DNA from: Solen grandis
Taxonomy: Eukaryota; Mollusca; Bivalvia; Adapedonta; Solenidae
Assembly: GCA_021229015.1 (NCBI GenBank)
Contig: CM037794.1
Coordinates: forward strand, 45,939,436-46,003,435
DNA length: 64,000 nt
Direction of reading: 5' to 3'
The stretch's first letter is position 1. Each line of letters begins with the position of its first letter. The notes below the pieces were generated by a model, which saw only the letters and a list, made by a program, of their open reading frames with translations, had not been told where the DNA came from and searched no databases. Positions 47,242 through 58,830 of the stretch are shown in pieces. The position numbers and the translations under genes are program-made.

Positions 47242-47536
47242 ATGGAGTTAAACCAAGTCCAAACAGAGGCGCTAAAAAGTGTTTTATAGGGTCATAGCAT
47301 GCTGGTGCTTGGAGCTGCCGGTACTGGTAAAACGTTCTTCATAAAAAATGGTCAGAAAGCTGAGACATAATGGTAAATCTGTAGCCTTAACTGCAGCAAC
47401 AGGAATTGCGTGTTCTTTATATGAAAATGCATCAACTATTCACCGACGGGCAGGTATTGGTGACGGAAGGTATGCTGTAACCGATATTCAGAAGGTAGTT
47501 GAAAGTAATGTGAAATATGCAGAGGTAAGAAAAAGA
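47242..47536 (+). pseudogene. PIF1-like DNA helicase N-terminal fragment, broken, running into a gap
   Basis: The product would be an SF1B 5'-to-3' DNA helicase. ATG at 47242 starts 'MELNQVQTEALKSVL', then an in-frame TAG. The same frame continues with Walker A 'GAAGTGKTFF'. After a six-A run near 47345 the frame shifts and continues with 'VALTAATGIACSLYENAST' and 'IHRRAGIGDGRY', which match PIF1 motif Ia and the following segment. Sequence ends in 100 N at 47537, before the expected DEISM (Walker B) motif. A donor-like 'gaggtaaga' at 47523 might end an exon, but 'VRKR' also fits simple read-through. PIF1-like genes are multicopy in bivalves, both stand-alone and in Helitrons. The stop and frameshift suggest a pseudogene; sequencing error in the A run is possible. 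Confidence 0.8.
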
Positions 47537-47636
47537 NNNNNNNNNNNNNNNNNNNNNNNNNNNNNNNNNNNNNNNNNNNNNNNNNNNNNNNNNNNNNNNN
47601 NNNNNNNNNNNNNNNNNNNNNNNNNNNNNNNNNNNN
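47537..47636. other. Assembly gap (100 N)
   Basis: Exactly 100 N, the usual placeholder for a gap of unknown size. A helicase fragment abuts its left edge and a SINE its right edge. Confidence 0.98.
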
Positions 47637-47836
47637 GCGATAGTATTTCAATCATATAGCGACGTCTAGCTAATTACAGGTGGAGGAAGACCCCGAGTAC
47701 ACAGAGGTACCCGGGTAGAACCATCGACCTACCGCAAGCCAGCTGGAAGGCTTCCTCACATGAAAAATCCGAACCCACAGCGGTGAGGGTCTGAGAGATT
47801 TGTAGTCCACGACTGTAACCGCTCGACCACGGCGGC
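47637..47836 (-). mobile_element. SINE (family A), cut by the gap at its 3' end
   Basis: Nearly identical to 9491-9763 over the body and head. A deletion just before the B-box leaves 'gctgtgggttcgga' joined to the body, so the B-box is damaged. The distal tail lies in the gap. Confidence 0.85.
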
Positions 47837-47965
47837 CCTAAATAAAAATAATGGGACAAGCTGAATATCTAAACATACAACGTAACACATTTTCCTTATA
47901 TAATAATGTGTATTTACATTTTTTAATTTAAATAGATCTACTCTTAAATACCGATAGTTTAGCAC

Positions 47966-48236
47966 AATTGTATGTTCGTTTTAACGTCCCGTCGACATTT
48001 TTTCAGTCATTTTGGAGACGATGCCTACGTGTGACAGATATAGATCTGCCACACTGCAGTATCACACCGTAGACATGTGGCATGATACAACACTCAGTCA
48101 CATTTTCCTGACACTGGGCCCACCAGTCCTGGAACTTCCCTGTATATATGCTGGTTTATGGCGGTCGGGGTTGCAGCCCATGACCTCCTGCTCCCGAGAC
48201 GGGCGAACTATCTGACCTCTCGGCCATATCACGTGT
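47966..48236 (-). mobile_element. SINE (family B), antisense, diverged
   Basis: Inverted family B landmarks in order: 'aacgtcccgtcgacat', 'ccacactgcagtatcacacc', 'gtagacatgtggcatgatac', 'cagtcacattttcctgacac', 'cagtcctgg' and 'tgacctctcggccat' (A-box end). The body between tail and head is complete but diverged from 19771-20086. Confidence 0.75.
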
Positions 48237-48406
48237 GCACATCTATTGCATTTGTTTTTATAGATAAAATAACTTTACTTTTTTAATATCTCGTCAAATG
48301 AAATCAAATAGACATTATAAACGGTATGAATATGAATCAGAAAGAACACGTTTAAGAGTACTGATATGAAAAACATTAATTAAGAATCGGCTTTTGTCGG
48401 TACTAT

Positions 48407-48866
48407 TTAAAGCCCGAGTGCGTTTTAGCTGGGAATATATTTTTCAAAATTTCTAATTAGCAAAGCCTTAAATGATGTTTGATTAACCTCTTAATGTTTA
48501 ATTAAGCCCACATGATGAAATATTCGCCCGGAAGTCTTAGTTGTTCAGACAGGACAAAATAGTGAGAAAGATGGGCGGAGCTTCTTCTGAAACACACTGT
48601 TCAGTAAAACCACGGATGTCTCGGTGTACATGGGGTGTTTCAGAAGTTCATGGGCTTTTTCTATAAACTGAATAAATACTGATACACGGTAGTATAGAAG
48701 ATAGGAAGAAAATCCATGAACTTCTGAAAAATCCCTTGTATGTTAATTTTATGCTGTCATTGTTCTGAGCTAAATATAGAACGAGACAGCCACAATTTGC
48801 TTTTTTTTTCTTATAGAATCTCTCCAGTAAATTAAGCATTTCTCAAGTTCTTTCAGTGATGAAAAA
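48407..48866 (+). mobile_element. 532-bp TTAA-ended element (family E), copy 3, 3'-truncated
   Basis: Begins TTAAAGCCCGAGTG and follows copies 1 and 2 to 'ctttcagtgatgaaa', then diverges, losing about 70 bp including the right terminus. The internal stem is intact. Confidence 0.75.
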
Positions 48867-48908
48867 AGTATCACCAACAATACGCTTAGATATACATTAA
48901 TTCTTAAT

Positions 48909-49119
48909 TACTGTAAAATCATTAATTTTCGTTGACATTAAATTTCGTTGATTATGTATCTAAGGAAATTTCGTGGCTACATTTATTCGATGATCTATAT
49001 TCTAGAAAATGTGAGATCTATATAAGAGACAAGTTTTCGTGGGGATTAATGTCCGTGGATAAAATACACCACAAATCGACGAAAATTAGTGTCCCACGAC
49101 AATTAATGATTTCACAGTA
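48909..49119. mobile_element. MITE with TACTGT ends
   Basis: The left end 'tactgtaaaatcattaattt' is inverted on the right ('aattaatgatttcacagta'), followed inward by 'tcgttgacatt' versus inverted 'cgtgggacact'. The interior repeats 'tttcgt' words. 'tgtgaaatcattaatttcg' ends are very common in bivalve genomes. A TA target duplication is possible. Confidence 0.65.
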
Positions 49120-50109
49120 GGTAAAAGACTTTCGACCATTCTTGTTTTACAAACTATTCATTTACATGACCTCAGTGACATACATTAATCACATCTGCCT
49201 TAATAAATAACGAAATGTATTGAGAAATTAAATGTTTTCATATTTTACATACAAGAAACAAAACTGATGCAAGTCGACCGGAAGTACTTTAGTATTACAC
49301 AGCGCTATGTATTGTAAGTGGAATTGCGGCGCCTGAAATATATAAATTTGATATCAGATGAAAAGTTGCATTTAATGTAAAAGAAAAAATAAATAAAGAT
49401 AAGAAAAGAAAAGAAAGGAAGTGAACTGAACGGACTTTATAATGTAGAAAATGCATCAAATAAATTCCATTGTTTCATTTAATAGTTGTATTTTTATTCA
49501 AGTCTACTACCATTATCACATTAAAGTCCCCAAAAGCTCGATACTTGCAGATAGGGAATGTATACACAAAGGAAATTTATATAGCCTCCAGGAATATGAA
49601 ATAAAGATTTATATTGATGATTATCAATTGATATTTGAAAATAGTATAACCATATTTTCCCCTAAAACTTCCGTTTCCTTATTATTTAATAATCTAATTT
49701 CGGTTTTGCGCATATGCCAATCGATTTATGGAGGTTACGAAACATTTTGATTTTTTTTATATATACTCGTATATAGAAATAAAAGTTAGACTAATCTTAT
49801 ATTTTTCAAAATATAATTTATACGGATATAGCCTTAACACTAGGCGGAATGTAGCATAGCCAGCCCTTTGTTGTGTGAAGACAAGTCTTGACAGCCTACC
49901 GCCGACTTATGTATTACGAGAATATATAGTGCTTTCCATATTTCTCATGCAGAACGAGCAATATGTTGTGTGAAGATGGACTTTAATATCAATTCCCAGG
50001 TTTCACGCGCCAAACACAGGCGCCTTCAGTCAAATATACTTTATCAAAACATGATGATACCATTTAAGCATGCCAAACAGGACTTTGCAGCAGTTTCACA
50101 TAAACCGGT

Positions 50110-50112
<3 letters not shown>
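49120..50112. other. No gene recognised
   Basis: AT-rich. The 99-residue frame at 49451-49750 has no recognised domain and strong AT-driven composition. Confidence 0.4.

Positions 50113-50146
<34 letters not shown>
50113..50146. repeat. 34-T homopolymer
   Basis: Uninterrupted run of T. No SINE or LINE body recognised on either side to explain it as a poly(A) tail. Confidence 0.9.
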
Positions 50147-50150
<4 letters not shown>

Positions 50151-51019
50151 ATAGGCTCCAAGGGCATATGACATCAAATCTGCGGTTTAAATATATGGAG
50201 GCATTTCAAAAGTAATGCAACTGGTTATCGTGCCGCCAAGCTTTGTATAGGATTCACATCCGCTTTCTACACAAAGCCACCACATTCTGTATTATAGCTA
50301 ATACTTTGACAATGCAGCAACTATCATTGACATTTTAAAGTAAAATGTCGGCAAGGAAATTGTAAAGGCTGCAGAAATTCGGGGTTATATAAAGATTCGA
50401 TGCCAGCTTGCGTAAAATGTATCTTGAGGCATTGTGCGATGTTCATCGGCAGACAGAAGTGTCGTATGTCACATTCACAAGGTGAGTTAAGAAACGGTTG
50501 TGACTCCATTAATGATGAACCAAAGTCAGATAGTCATTTTAGTGCCACTTCAGTCAATACGGTTGAAACAGTATGCAATGTCTTAAGTCTGATGCAAGAC
50601 TAACGGTTTGCTTAAATCCAGAATGAAAGGTGTTTGCTCTTAGAATTAAGAAGAAACCAAAACTATCTGACTGTCATACCCTGACACTGTGTCAGAAGCA
50701 CAGGGAGTATGTCTTAAGAGTTGAATAAATAAAGCAAAATTAGTTTTCGAATATAGCTTCTTTATGGTGTATAAATTCCCAATCCCAACTTACAAATTTA
50801 CCTGCACCATTTGACTGTTTGCGATATTTCCTTCGACGTGCAAGCACGTCAATTGTGTTAACGTGTCATAATGTGGTATCGTTGTTATAATTGTTTAAAC
50901 ATGTTTTTATTATCTGTTTATATTATATCTACATCGCTACAATATTTCATGTAAATGATATCCTTATCTTTACTTCAATTTCGTTAAATTTAAGACAAAA
51001 TAAAACAAAATGCGTCTCA
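50147..51019. other. No gene accepted; one donor-like site
   Basis: A frame from 50400 runs into a good donor-like 'caaggtgagt' near 50478, but no acceptor, family or conservation supports an exon. Confidence 0.3.
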
Positions 51020-51208
51020 ATGAACATGACAGATGATCAGACTGTTTCTGGCCAACCCCCACAAAAAGTGAGCGTGGTACAAACCACGTATAATTGCCGG
51101 CCACGATTTAGCATAAACAATGTGCAGGTGACCCAGGAAATGCTGGCAACACTTCTCTTCCCAATACAGAGACAACTCGGAACAACTATTGTTCATCAAG
51201 ACTTTTAG
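51020..51208 (+). CDS. Unrecognised 62-residue frame, doubtful
   Basis: Starts 'MNMTDDQTVSGQPPQKVSV', continues 'TYNCRPRFSINNVQVTQEM' and ends 'TTIVHQDF' with TAG. GC content is higher than the surrounding DNA and composition is coding-like. No domain is recognised. It may be a decayed gene or mobile-element fragment. Confidence 0.2.
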   Translation: MNMTDDQTVSGQPPQKVSVVQTTYNCRPRFSINNVQVTQEMLATLLFPIQRQLGTTIVHQDF

Positions 51209-53299
51209 TAGTTGTCCTTTGCAAGTATTGAACAAATAATCCGATTCCTAAGAAGAGCTAGTAGAACGAGGTCCAGAAACAAAATGCTAGAAAGGAGACG
51301 TTGTCGCTATTGTCCCCAAGCGAGTCAATCCTAAAAACACAGCTTTTATCCTGTGTCCAGTGTTTGTAACAACCTATGGGCAAAACAATTGGACCGTGCA
51401 GGCCCTTGATTGAGTGCCTATATTGCAGCATTACAGTATAAGTTCGAAGCTTAGCCAGCTTTTTATATAGACCCTTGCATTACAGATATACTCGTAGTTA
51501 CATACCGCAGCTGGTACCCAGGCTAATGGAACCCGCAGAAAACCGAACAGTCATTTGAGCGGACAGGTTGTTCTGTTGTGGGTTATACTACTCATATGTT
51601 TGAGAGACAATGTCAGAGCCATGACACTCAAAAGATGAAAGACAATAGGACAAGACAAATCTAACAATGGAGACGCGGAAAATATGCACAAATGTCAGGT
51701 ATTGGTTGGCATAATTGAACATAATTGTAAAATACAAATATCATGACGAAAACGGTTGGTGTGCAGACTCAAGTGTCGTATTCGCAAATTAGACCAGTAC
51801 AACTGCAGTGTCGATGTTGAATTCGAAAAAGGAAAAAGAATCAAAGTCATAAAAACGCATGAAATTTCCAAACATGTTAGTTTATAGTCTCTTGTTGCTA
51901 TAGTTGTTTGCGTTTGCGCTCATGCGTATTGTGCATGTTGCTGCGAATTTTGACAAAGAATGCCTTTAAAGCCAAGTACTTCTGACTTCGGTTCTGTTGG
52001 ACTTTTTCTGTCAGGGTTGCCCTTCCTTAGCACCTCTAAACTGGTGAACCTACACACAGAGACAGATGCGGATACAAGGGATCCAGGTGCACAGGAATAG
52101 ACCGCCTGGTTCTTTAACATGGTGTATAACACGCAATAGTCTTTTTAATTAGTTTTTATATGTCTTGAACTATTTAAAGCGGTTGGCGCTCAGATACTGA
52201 AATGGCGTACATACTTACCAGTCTCATTTAGCGTGGTATCGATTCGAACTTTAAAAATTTACAAATATTTGAAATAGCCGGAGAATGTTCTCATTTTTTT
52301 TCGCAAAAAAAGTAGTAAACTTAGCTTATAACATATATGGAATATTATTCGTGATCGTAACCGTGAAACGTGCACCTACCTCAGTAGTCATTTCAAAAAC
52401 ATATAAGGAAACAGTATGAATAGACCGAAACATGCCCAACAACTTTGTTCTTTCGGAATTGTCAAATATAATCACTTAAATAGTCTCAAGAGGGAGTGGG
52501 ATTGATTTGCATATACCACCATTTTTCCATACAAATCTATAGCCGCTCTCTCTACAACAATATACTGGTCTACTGAACTTGGCGATGTAATTATTCTGTC
52601 TTCACATCCATTCAGTGATTGCAAAGTCAACGTAATAGCTTAGGTGTGGTTATGAAAGGAGATATGTAAATGTACAAATCCCCTGAAACCTAAGGCTTTA
52701 AGAAATGGAATATATCACACTTTGTAAATTATAAAAAAGGTGATATACGAGTTTGGATGATGGTATGATATTGCATTATGTATTATCATTTATTTTGACA
52801 ATTAAAGTCGCTTCCAATTATTTTTCGAACCAGACTTGAAAACATGATTGCTTTGGTAAAAACGAGATGAGAAAAGAAAACAAAAACATTTGACAAGTAT
52901 TCGAGCGCGTACATCTTGTGATAATATCTTAAGAAATTGTGGTTTTTAGATGCGTTCGTGAAGAACGAGAAAGTGGAGTAGTGAAAGATAAATCTAAAAC
53001 AGTTGCATAAAACATCTTTAAATGATGTTATTTTCAAATTATGATACAAATTATTAATATATTATAAATTTACATATATTTTCTGTAATTTGTAAAATTG
53101 TTTTTATTATATATTTTGTAAGGTAGTCAGTGGGATAGATCCCCGACTCACTGCTACCTATGTGACAGGGACAATAAGCTGTAAAAAAAAAGAGCTATTT
53201 TTTATTTATCTTTGTGCCCAGGCATGAGAAGAATGAATTATTTGATAGAGATAATACGAATAAAAGAAAATAACATTATGCTTTTTATGACGAGTGTTT
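51209..53299. other. No gene recognised
   Basis: A short imperfect hairpin ('gtagtcagtggg'/'cactgctac') lies at about 53123-53157. Otherwise AT-rich. Confidence 0.4.
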
Positions 53300-53660
53300 C
53301 AAATGTATTAACTATATCAGCAACTGATGTTTATGTGTCATAACTCTGGTGCTATTGGAACACTGATTGGGTATCGAATATGTTATGTCATTGTGCCAGG
53401 AAACATATTGACTGCTTCTTATTTACTTAAGTTGGAGGATAAACCATGTAAGGGCTATAACTCTTGGGTAATTTTGTTGGGGTAATTATCTAACATGTCA
53501 AAGATACACACACACACAAAAAAAACAACCGCGATTGCCAAAGTTCCAAAGTTATTCTCTTCAATTGTTTCTTCTTTTTCAATGAAAGGGTCACAGCTCT
53601 GGAGTTACTGAGACTATTTGTCTGGATATCGAACGTGGCTGAAACTTGGTGGATGCCACC
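53300..53660 (+). repeat. Mollusc-type dispersed repeat, diverged
   Basis: 'gtgtcataactctggtgcta', 'gggctataactcttggg' and 'gggtcacagctctggagtta' recur with the 'ataactctgg' phrase seen in other dispersed repeats of this window. Confidence 0.4.
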
Positions 53661-54136
53661 CGCAACAAGTAAATCTATAAAAATACAGCTTTTGAAATTC
53701 TATTAAGATACGACTCGAAGGAAATAATCCAACGTCATAGCTGATTGCGATTTACATTTAGCTTTCGACGCTATTTTGTCCATACAATACAATTTACAAT
53801 ACTTTGTCATTTACAATTTTTGGTAAGCAAGCGCTCTATTTAATATTTGCGTTAGCACATCGAATGCGTCTGTCGAGTGGAGCCATATAATTGTCGATAC
53901 AATTTCCGAATGTATATCGAAGTAAACTGTCTGCCTCCTATACACGTTTATTATTTCTGTAAGCAATGTATGATTTATCCACAATTCTATCACGCCTGTC
54001 TCAATCACCTTGTTATTTTTTCTTTGCGAATCAAACGTTTGAAATGCCAGGGTAAAATAGAACTGTTTAATTTTATACAAAATTGAGCTTAATGTGCTTA
54101 AAACATCGGGATTTATATCAAATAATATAGAGCTAT
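53661..54136. other. No gene recognised
   Basis: AT-rich. Overlapping frames on both strands at 53811-54086 are not supported. Confidence 0.4.
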
Positions 54137-54232
54137 GTTTGTTTGTCTGGGTCCCACGGCCAGTATGTCAGTCATGTTAAGACGTTGTCTACTTGAGACC
54201 AATATAGTGCTGCCTCCCTGCGATTTGTGGCA
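54137..54232 (-). mobile_element. SINE (family B), antisense 3' fragment
   Basis: 'gtttgtttgtctgggtccca' (inverted tail), 'cagtcatgttaagacg', 'ttgtctacttgagacc' and 'atatagtgctgcc' match the inverted 3' third of 19771-20086. Confidence 0.75.
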
Positions 54233-56509
54233 AAACGTATGTCTGTACCAAGTCAAGATGTATGCATATTTAGTAAAAAAAAAATGAAACCTTTGCACTG
54301 AAAAAAAAGATGCACATATACACATGAGCAGCAGTTAAAAAGCAATACAAGACCTACGTTTATCAACTCGGCAAACTCAGAAGTACTCCGTTTTTTAATC
54401 TATGTTTATATGACCAATTTGTGAATATATACGTACGTGTTTTCTGAATACACTAACTTAAGACTTAAACCCAATACACCCTTACAAAATAGTCAATAAC
54501 TTTAACAGTGGTTCGTAACTTATTCACAATAGTCATCGTCGTGCGACTTGCCACTTGCGACATAGTTAAAATGTCAAAGTCAAAATACCTCTTTTATGAA
54601 AAAAAACCTACAGATTTTAAACAAACAAATTACATGTCTTTTTGTTTTGGAGATCTTTTATTTTGCCACTTTCCGACTAAGATCTTATTCATATGGAAAA
54701 CACAATAGTAAAACACTTTCAACAGAAACATTATCTGAAAATAATAAACTAATTTAAAAAAAAATTTAATTTTCCAAAATTTTTTAACACGTTTCCTTTT
54801 TTTACAACTTTAGTAATCAGTATTACAGTTTTCATGTTTTGATACTTTCAGAACAAGCTTTCTTTATATGTGTACTTTTTATTTGGTATAATGTGGTCGT
54901 ATATTGAATATATTTCAGAGGAAATTGTAGCTGCCTTGTGTATTTTATTGTATATAAATATGTATATACTGAAAGGAAGTTTATCTTGAGTATTGTCATA
55001 GTTTGGATTTCAAATTGGACTCCACTTTAAATCGGATGTGGTACGACAGGTACTACATGTGTTGTAGATATTCAACATAATTCAAACCAACATCATTTTA
55101 TATTTTGTAAATTTGACGACGATTAACAAAAGACCGACCGAGTATTCATTTCCAAATAGAGGCATGTTTTTACTTTGCCTGTGATTACAGGAATATCGGA
55201 GATAAACTTGATCTCCTGTCAAAGAGGTAGATTTAATCAATATATGGAAAAACGATATTGACAAAAAAAGTGAATGGGCTCCATTTGTTATACACGGGCT
55301 TTGTATATGGTTCAGTGACATTATGCTGCATGCATTACAAGGACCATGAGGAAAATAATAATTGGGTGACAGTTTGAAATGTTGAATCACCAAATTTAGC
55401 CTCTCTTTTTGGTATACAGGTATATTGTCTTACAGAGCAAAGCGTAGCTGATTATCTTTTGCTGCAAGATCTCTTCTTGAATTTTGAAGAAAAAGAATCA
55501 TAAGCAACTTATATAGTAATGTGGTCAAGTTTAAATGTCTTGCAGTGAAGATAGCTTCTGTTACGAAGTGGTTACTTGAGTTCTTCAATATTCAGCATCG
55601 TCGGGTAAAGTCAGCCTCTGGATTGGTGACAGCCGGTCTCGCTATTATGATTGGCTATTATGGTAGCAACTGAAGTAAGTTCTCCGATCCTCTGCTGGGG
55701 AATAGTAACCATGAGACTCGTCGGTATCGATAAAATATTACAGTATCACAAGTTCGAGTATTAGAAATTCATGTAAAGCGGAAATTTGTAACAGTGATTT
55801 TTTCATACTAAGATTGTGCGTACTCGCTCAAAAAGTTTTTGTATTTAACTCTTCAGATAACTTTTAAGTATAAACTTTTTATTTTTAAAAAACATGTAAC
55901 AAGTAAATTGAAAATGAAATGCTTTATTAGGAAAATGAATCGGTAGTTGTACATTTGTTTATGTACAGTACAAAATGGTGAATTATGGTTCTGGGGAAAT
56001 TTCATACATTAATTGTGGGATTTTTCTTCGAAAAAAAATGCCATTATCTGTACATTATTTCACTTAACAATGATTTTACAATAAGCATGCAATGGAAAAA
56101 CACTTAATATGATAATCAAAATTATCAAAATTGTGTTCACATTGACCTGAAAAGAACTTCAATACCTATTCCTATAGTCCGCGACTCGGTGTTTTACTAA
56201 GCTTAAAAAGGGGGGGGGGGTTCAGGTAATGCGTACTGTTATTACTTGATATTTATATGGTTAACCTTCATAAAATTGTGCATTTTTATGTTTGATATAT
56301 GATATGAATGTTTTTTGCACAGCTTGTTCAAAGAAATTTGTATAAAAATCATGTACCTTACAAGGAATTGTAGTGTTGCTTTTTTTATAAATGGGGAAAA
56401 TATCAAATTGTAATTTCATATTAAATGTTAAAATATGTATTTTATCAAGTTTTCTCTTATGTTTTTAATATGTTTTCCATTTGAAACATGCCTTAGGTAT
56501 ATGTTAAAT
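54233..56509. other. No gene recognised
   Basis: AT-rich. The 103-residue minus frame at 55082-55393 shows no recognised domain. Confidence 0.4.
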
Positions 56510-56523
56510 CAATTCATGAGAAA

Positions 56524-56553
56524 GCGGGACGTTAAACCCAACAAACAAACAAA
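56524..56553 (+). mobile_element. 30-bp SINE (family B) tail insertion with 14-bp target duplication
   Basis: The insert reads 'gcgggacgttaaacccaac' plus AAACAAACAAA, only the extreme 3' end of family B. It is flanked by perfect direct repeats 'caattcatgagaaa' at 56510-56523 and 56554-56567. This is a complete retrotransposition event with extreme 5' truncation, not a decayed longer copy. Confidence 0.85.
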
Positions 56554-56567
56554 CAATTCATGAGAAA

Positions 56568-57051
56568 CAAACGGGAAATTTGATGATTTATAGCGGTTTT
56601 TTATATGTATACCTCTACACAATTTTCAGAAGCAATTCAATACGGGGTTAGTTTGACTAAAATCATTAAATTTTTAGAATCTGTAATTAAAAATTCTTAC
56701 ATAGCACAAAACGCTTTCCTTAAATGTATAGAATAAAAAACACGAAGAAAACCAAAATTTCAAAGCTCATGCATTAGTGTTTCACTACCTTAAGGTCAGT
56801 TAGCACTGTGACTCTGACCTCAATCAAAAGATAGATTCAAGGTAGCGAGCTGGTTCTTATTCACTACACACTGTCTAGTCTTATCCCTTATGACAAATTA
56901 TCTCAATACACAATCGTACACAAACAAATTACAGCTGAGACAGGATTGCTTGCCCAGACAAACACACAGATAGGCGTGACATCATATGCCCGTTGCAATT
57001 TCATGTCGGGGGCATAAAAAACAGCTCATGATAACATTGTCTTGTCCTAAG
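56568..57051. other. No gene recognised
   Basis: AT-rich up to an acceptor-like 'cttgtcctaag' at 57041-57051. Confidence 0.35.
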
Positions 57052-57224
57052 GATCAACTGTGCCATGTAAATTCAGAGTTACTCAGACCGAGACTGGCAC
57101 TAGCAGTCCACAGTATCAGGAGGCCTATCCTCATAATCCCCAATGTCCTCTGGCCACAGGTCCATCTGCTGCCTTTGCTGTTCAAAAATATAGCTTTGAA
57201 ATTTTACTAGGAGACCTGAAATTG
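57052..57224 (+). CDS. Candidate internal exon, product unknown
   Basis: A 173-bp stretch clearly richer in GC than its flanks. It is preceded by an acceptor-like 'attgtcttgtcctaag' and followed by a donor-like 'ttggtatgt' at 57222. The middle frame is open throughout, starting 'STVPCKFRVTQTETGTSSP' and ending 'KYSFEILLGDLKL', with balanced codon use. If the donor is not used the frame runs on to 57293 with 'CSICQEISRSVVCKLCMH', superficially like a zinc finger. No family recognised. A neighbouring frame is also open, so splice use is unproven. Confidence 0.3.
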
Positions 57225-57749
57225 GTATGTAGTATTTGCCAGGAAATATCTAGATCCGTCGTTTGTAAATTATGCATGCACATTTTTTCTTAAATAGATT
57301 TGCTTTATTTCAGAAGTGTTTCAAAAACAGGCAAAACTAGTCTTGTTATTTCTTTGTATAACGTTGTTGTATAGTTCTCATAATTCTACACCAGGTTAGT
57401 ATAGACCGAAGTTTATACTACTATTTAAGACTCAAATAAATAATAGAATTTCAAGATTTTCCCTTGGTTTCATTAAAATTAGAGCTCAACCCACCTCAAA
57501 CGATCTATTTCTGCTTCCAGATTTTTGCAACACATACACAAAGAGATACTAGTACATATATGAATGCATACATAGGCATACCGGGCCACTACTTGTATCT
57601 CTAAAGAAGCAACACTGTTGTTAGCACCTAAAGTAATTGAATTGAATTGAATTGAATATCTGTTCAAATGAAGAACAAGGGCTATTAATCGATGTATTTT
57701 GTGGTATACTTTGAAACTGGAAAACTGGAAATTTTGCAATTTCGGAAAT
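57225..57749. other. No gene; AATTG microsatellite
   Basis: About four to five AATTG units lie at 57635-57657. Nothing else supported. Confidence 0.4.
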
Positions 57750-57956
57750 AAATACTTCTAACTTCATCTTCATGTTTATGACCATAACCTCTAGATCGAA
57801 TTAGATTATGGTTGATATCGACCAATTAGGTCAGTAGTTATGCCCCTTTTAATATAAAAAAAATCACTTTGTTTACACTCTAGTATCCTCATTTCTTGAA
57901 CAACCACCTTCAAACTTTATAACAATGTTTAAGACCACAATCTTTCGATCGATTTC

Positions 57957-57991
<35 letters not shown>

Positions 57992-58240
57992 ACAATGTTT
58001 ATGACCACTATCTCATGGCCCAGTTTGAATATGACTGATATCGGTCTATTATGTCAGGAGTTATGGTCCTTTATTTATCAAAATGTGCCAGATTTCATCT
58101 TGTTTACATTCTAGCATCTTCATTTCGCCAGCAACCTACTTCAAACTTTACAACAATGTTTATGGTCATAATCGCTCAACTTAGTTATGATTGATATTGG
58201 CCCATTAGGTCAGGATTTATGGGGTTTTTTTTAAATTATA
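57750..58240 (+). repeat. Mollusc-type tandem subrepeats with an internal 32-T run
   Basis: Units share 'acaatgtttatgaccac/taa', 'ttgatatcg.cc.attaggtc', 'agttatg' and 'ctttgtttacactctag', near 57772, 57990 and 58155. A run of 32 T lies at 57959-57990 at a unit junction. Non-coding. Confidence 0.6.
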
Positions 58241-58830
58241 ACAAGAGGGCCATAATGGCCCTGGATCGCTCACCTGGTATCATTAGGCTATGTAAAATCA
58301 ATTGACCCTGGGGCAGGGCCAATGATGACCCCAGGGTCATGATTTGAACAAACTTTGTAGTGATCTACTAGACAATGCTGCACATCAAATATCTAAACTC
58401 CAGGCCTTATGGTTCTGAGAGGAAGATTTTTCAAATTTTTCCTGTATTAGCCTATGTTAAATCATGTGATCCCTGGGTTGGGGCCAATTTTGACCCCAGG
58501 GTCATGATTTGAACAAACTTGGTAGAGATCTATTAGACAATGCTACATACTAAATATCTAAGCTCAAGGCCTTGTGGTTTCAGAGAAGAAGATTTTTTAA
58601 GATTTCACTTTTTTAGCTCCTGTGACAGACCGGAACTATTTGAATATTTTTTATAGGGGATCACCTTAGAAATCCCTGCAAAGTTTGATCACTTTCTCAT
58701 CAGTAGTTTCAGAGAAGAAGATTTTTAAGTAAATTGTTGACGACTGACGACTCACGACGATGGACTCCGGACAAAGGCAAATTAAGGCAGTGACATTGCA
58801 AAGGATTTGCTGCTTTGCCAGGGCTGTGAT
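58241..58830 (+). repeat. Mollusc-type dispersed element with 165-bp subrepeats
   Basis: Starts 'acaagagggccataatggcc' then 'ctggatcgctcacctgg'. Two subrepeats carry 'tgaccccagggtcatgattt' at 58326 and 58491 (period 165). It ends with 'gttgacgactgacgactcac'. The start and end style matches the element at 10728-11386. Non-autonomous and non-coding. Confidence 0.65.

Noticed and set aside
47348..47659. 103-residue frame spanning the gap
   Set aside because: The part across the N run is artificial; only the residues before 47537 are real helicase sequence.
57225..57293. RING-like cysteine pattern 'CSIC...CKLC.H'
   Set aside because: Too short, lies after a donor-like site in AT-rich sequence, and lacks the rest of a RING domain.
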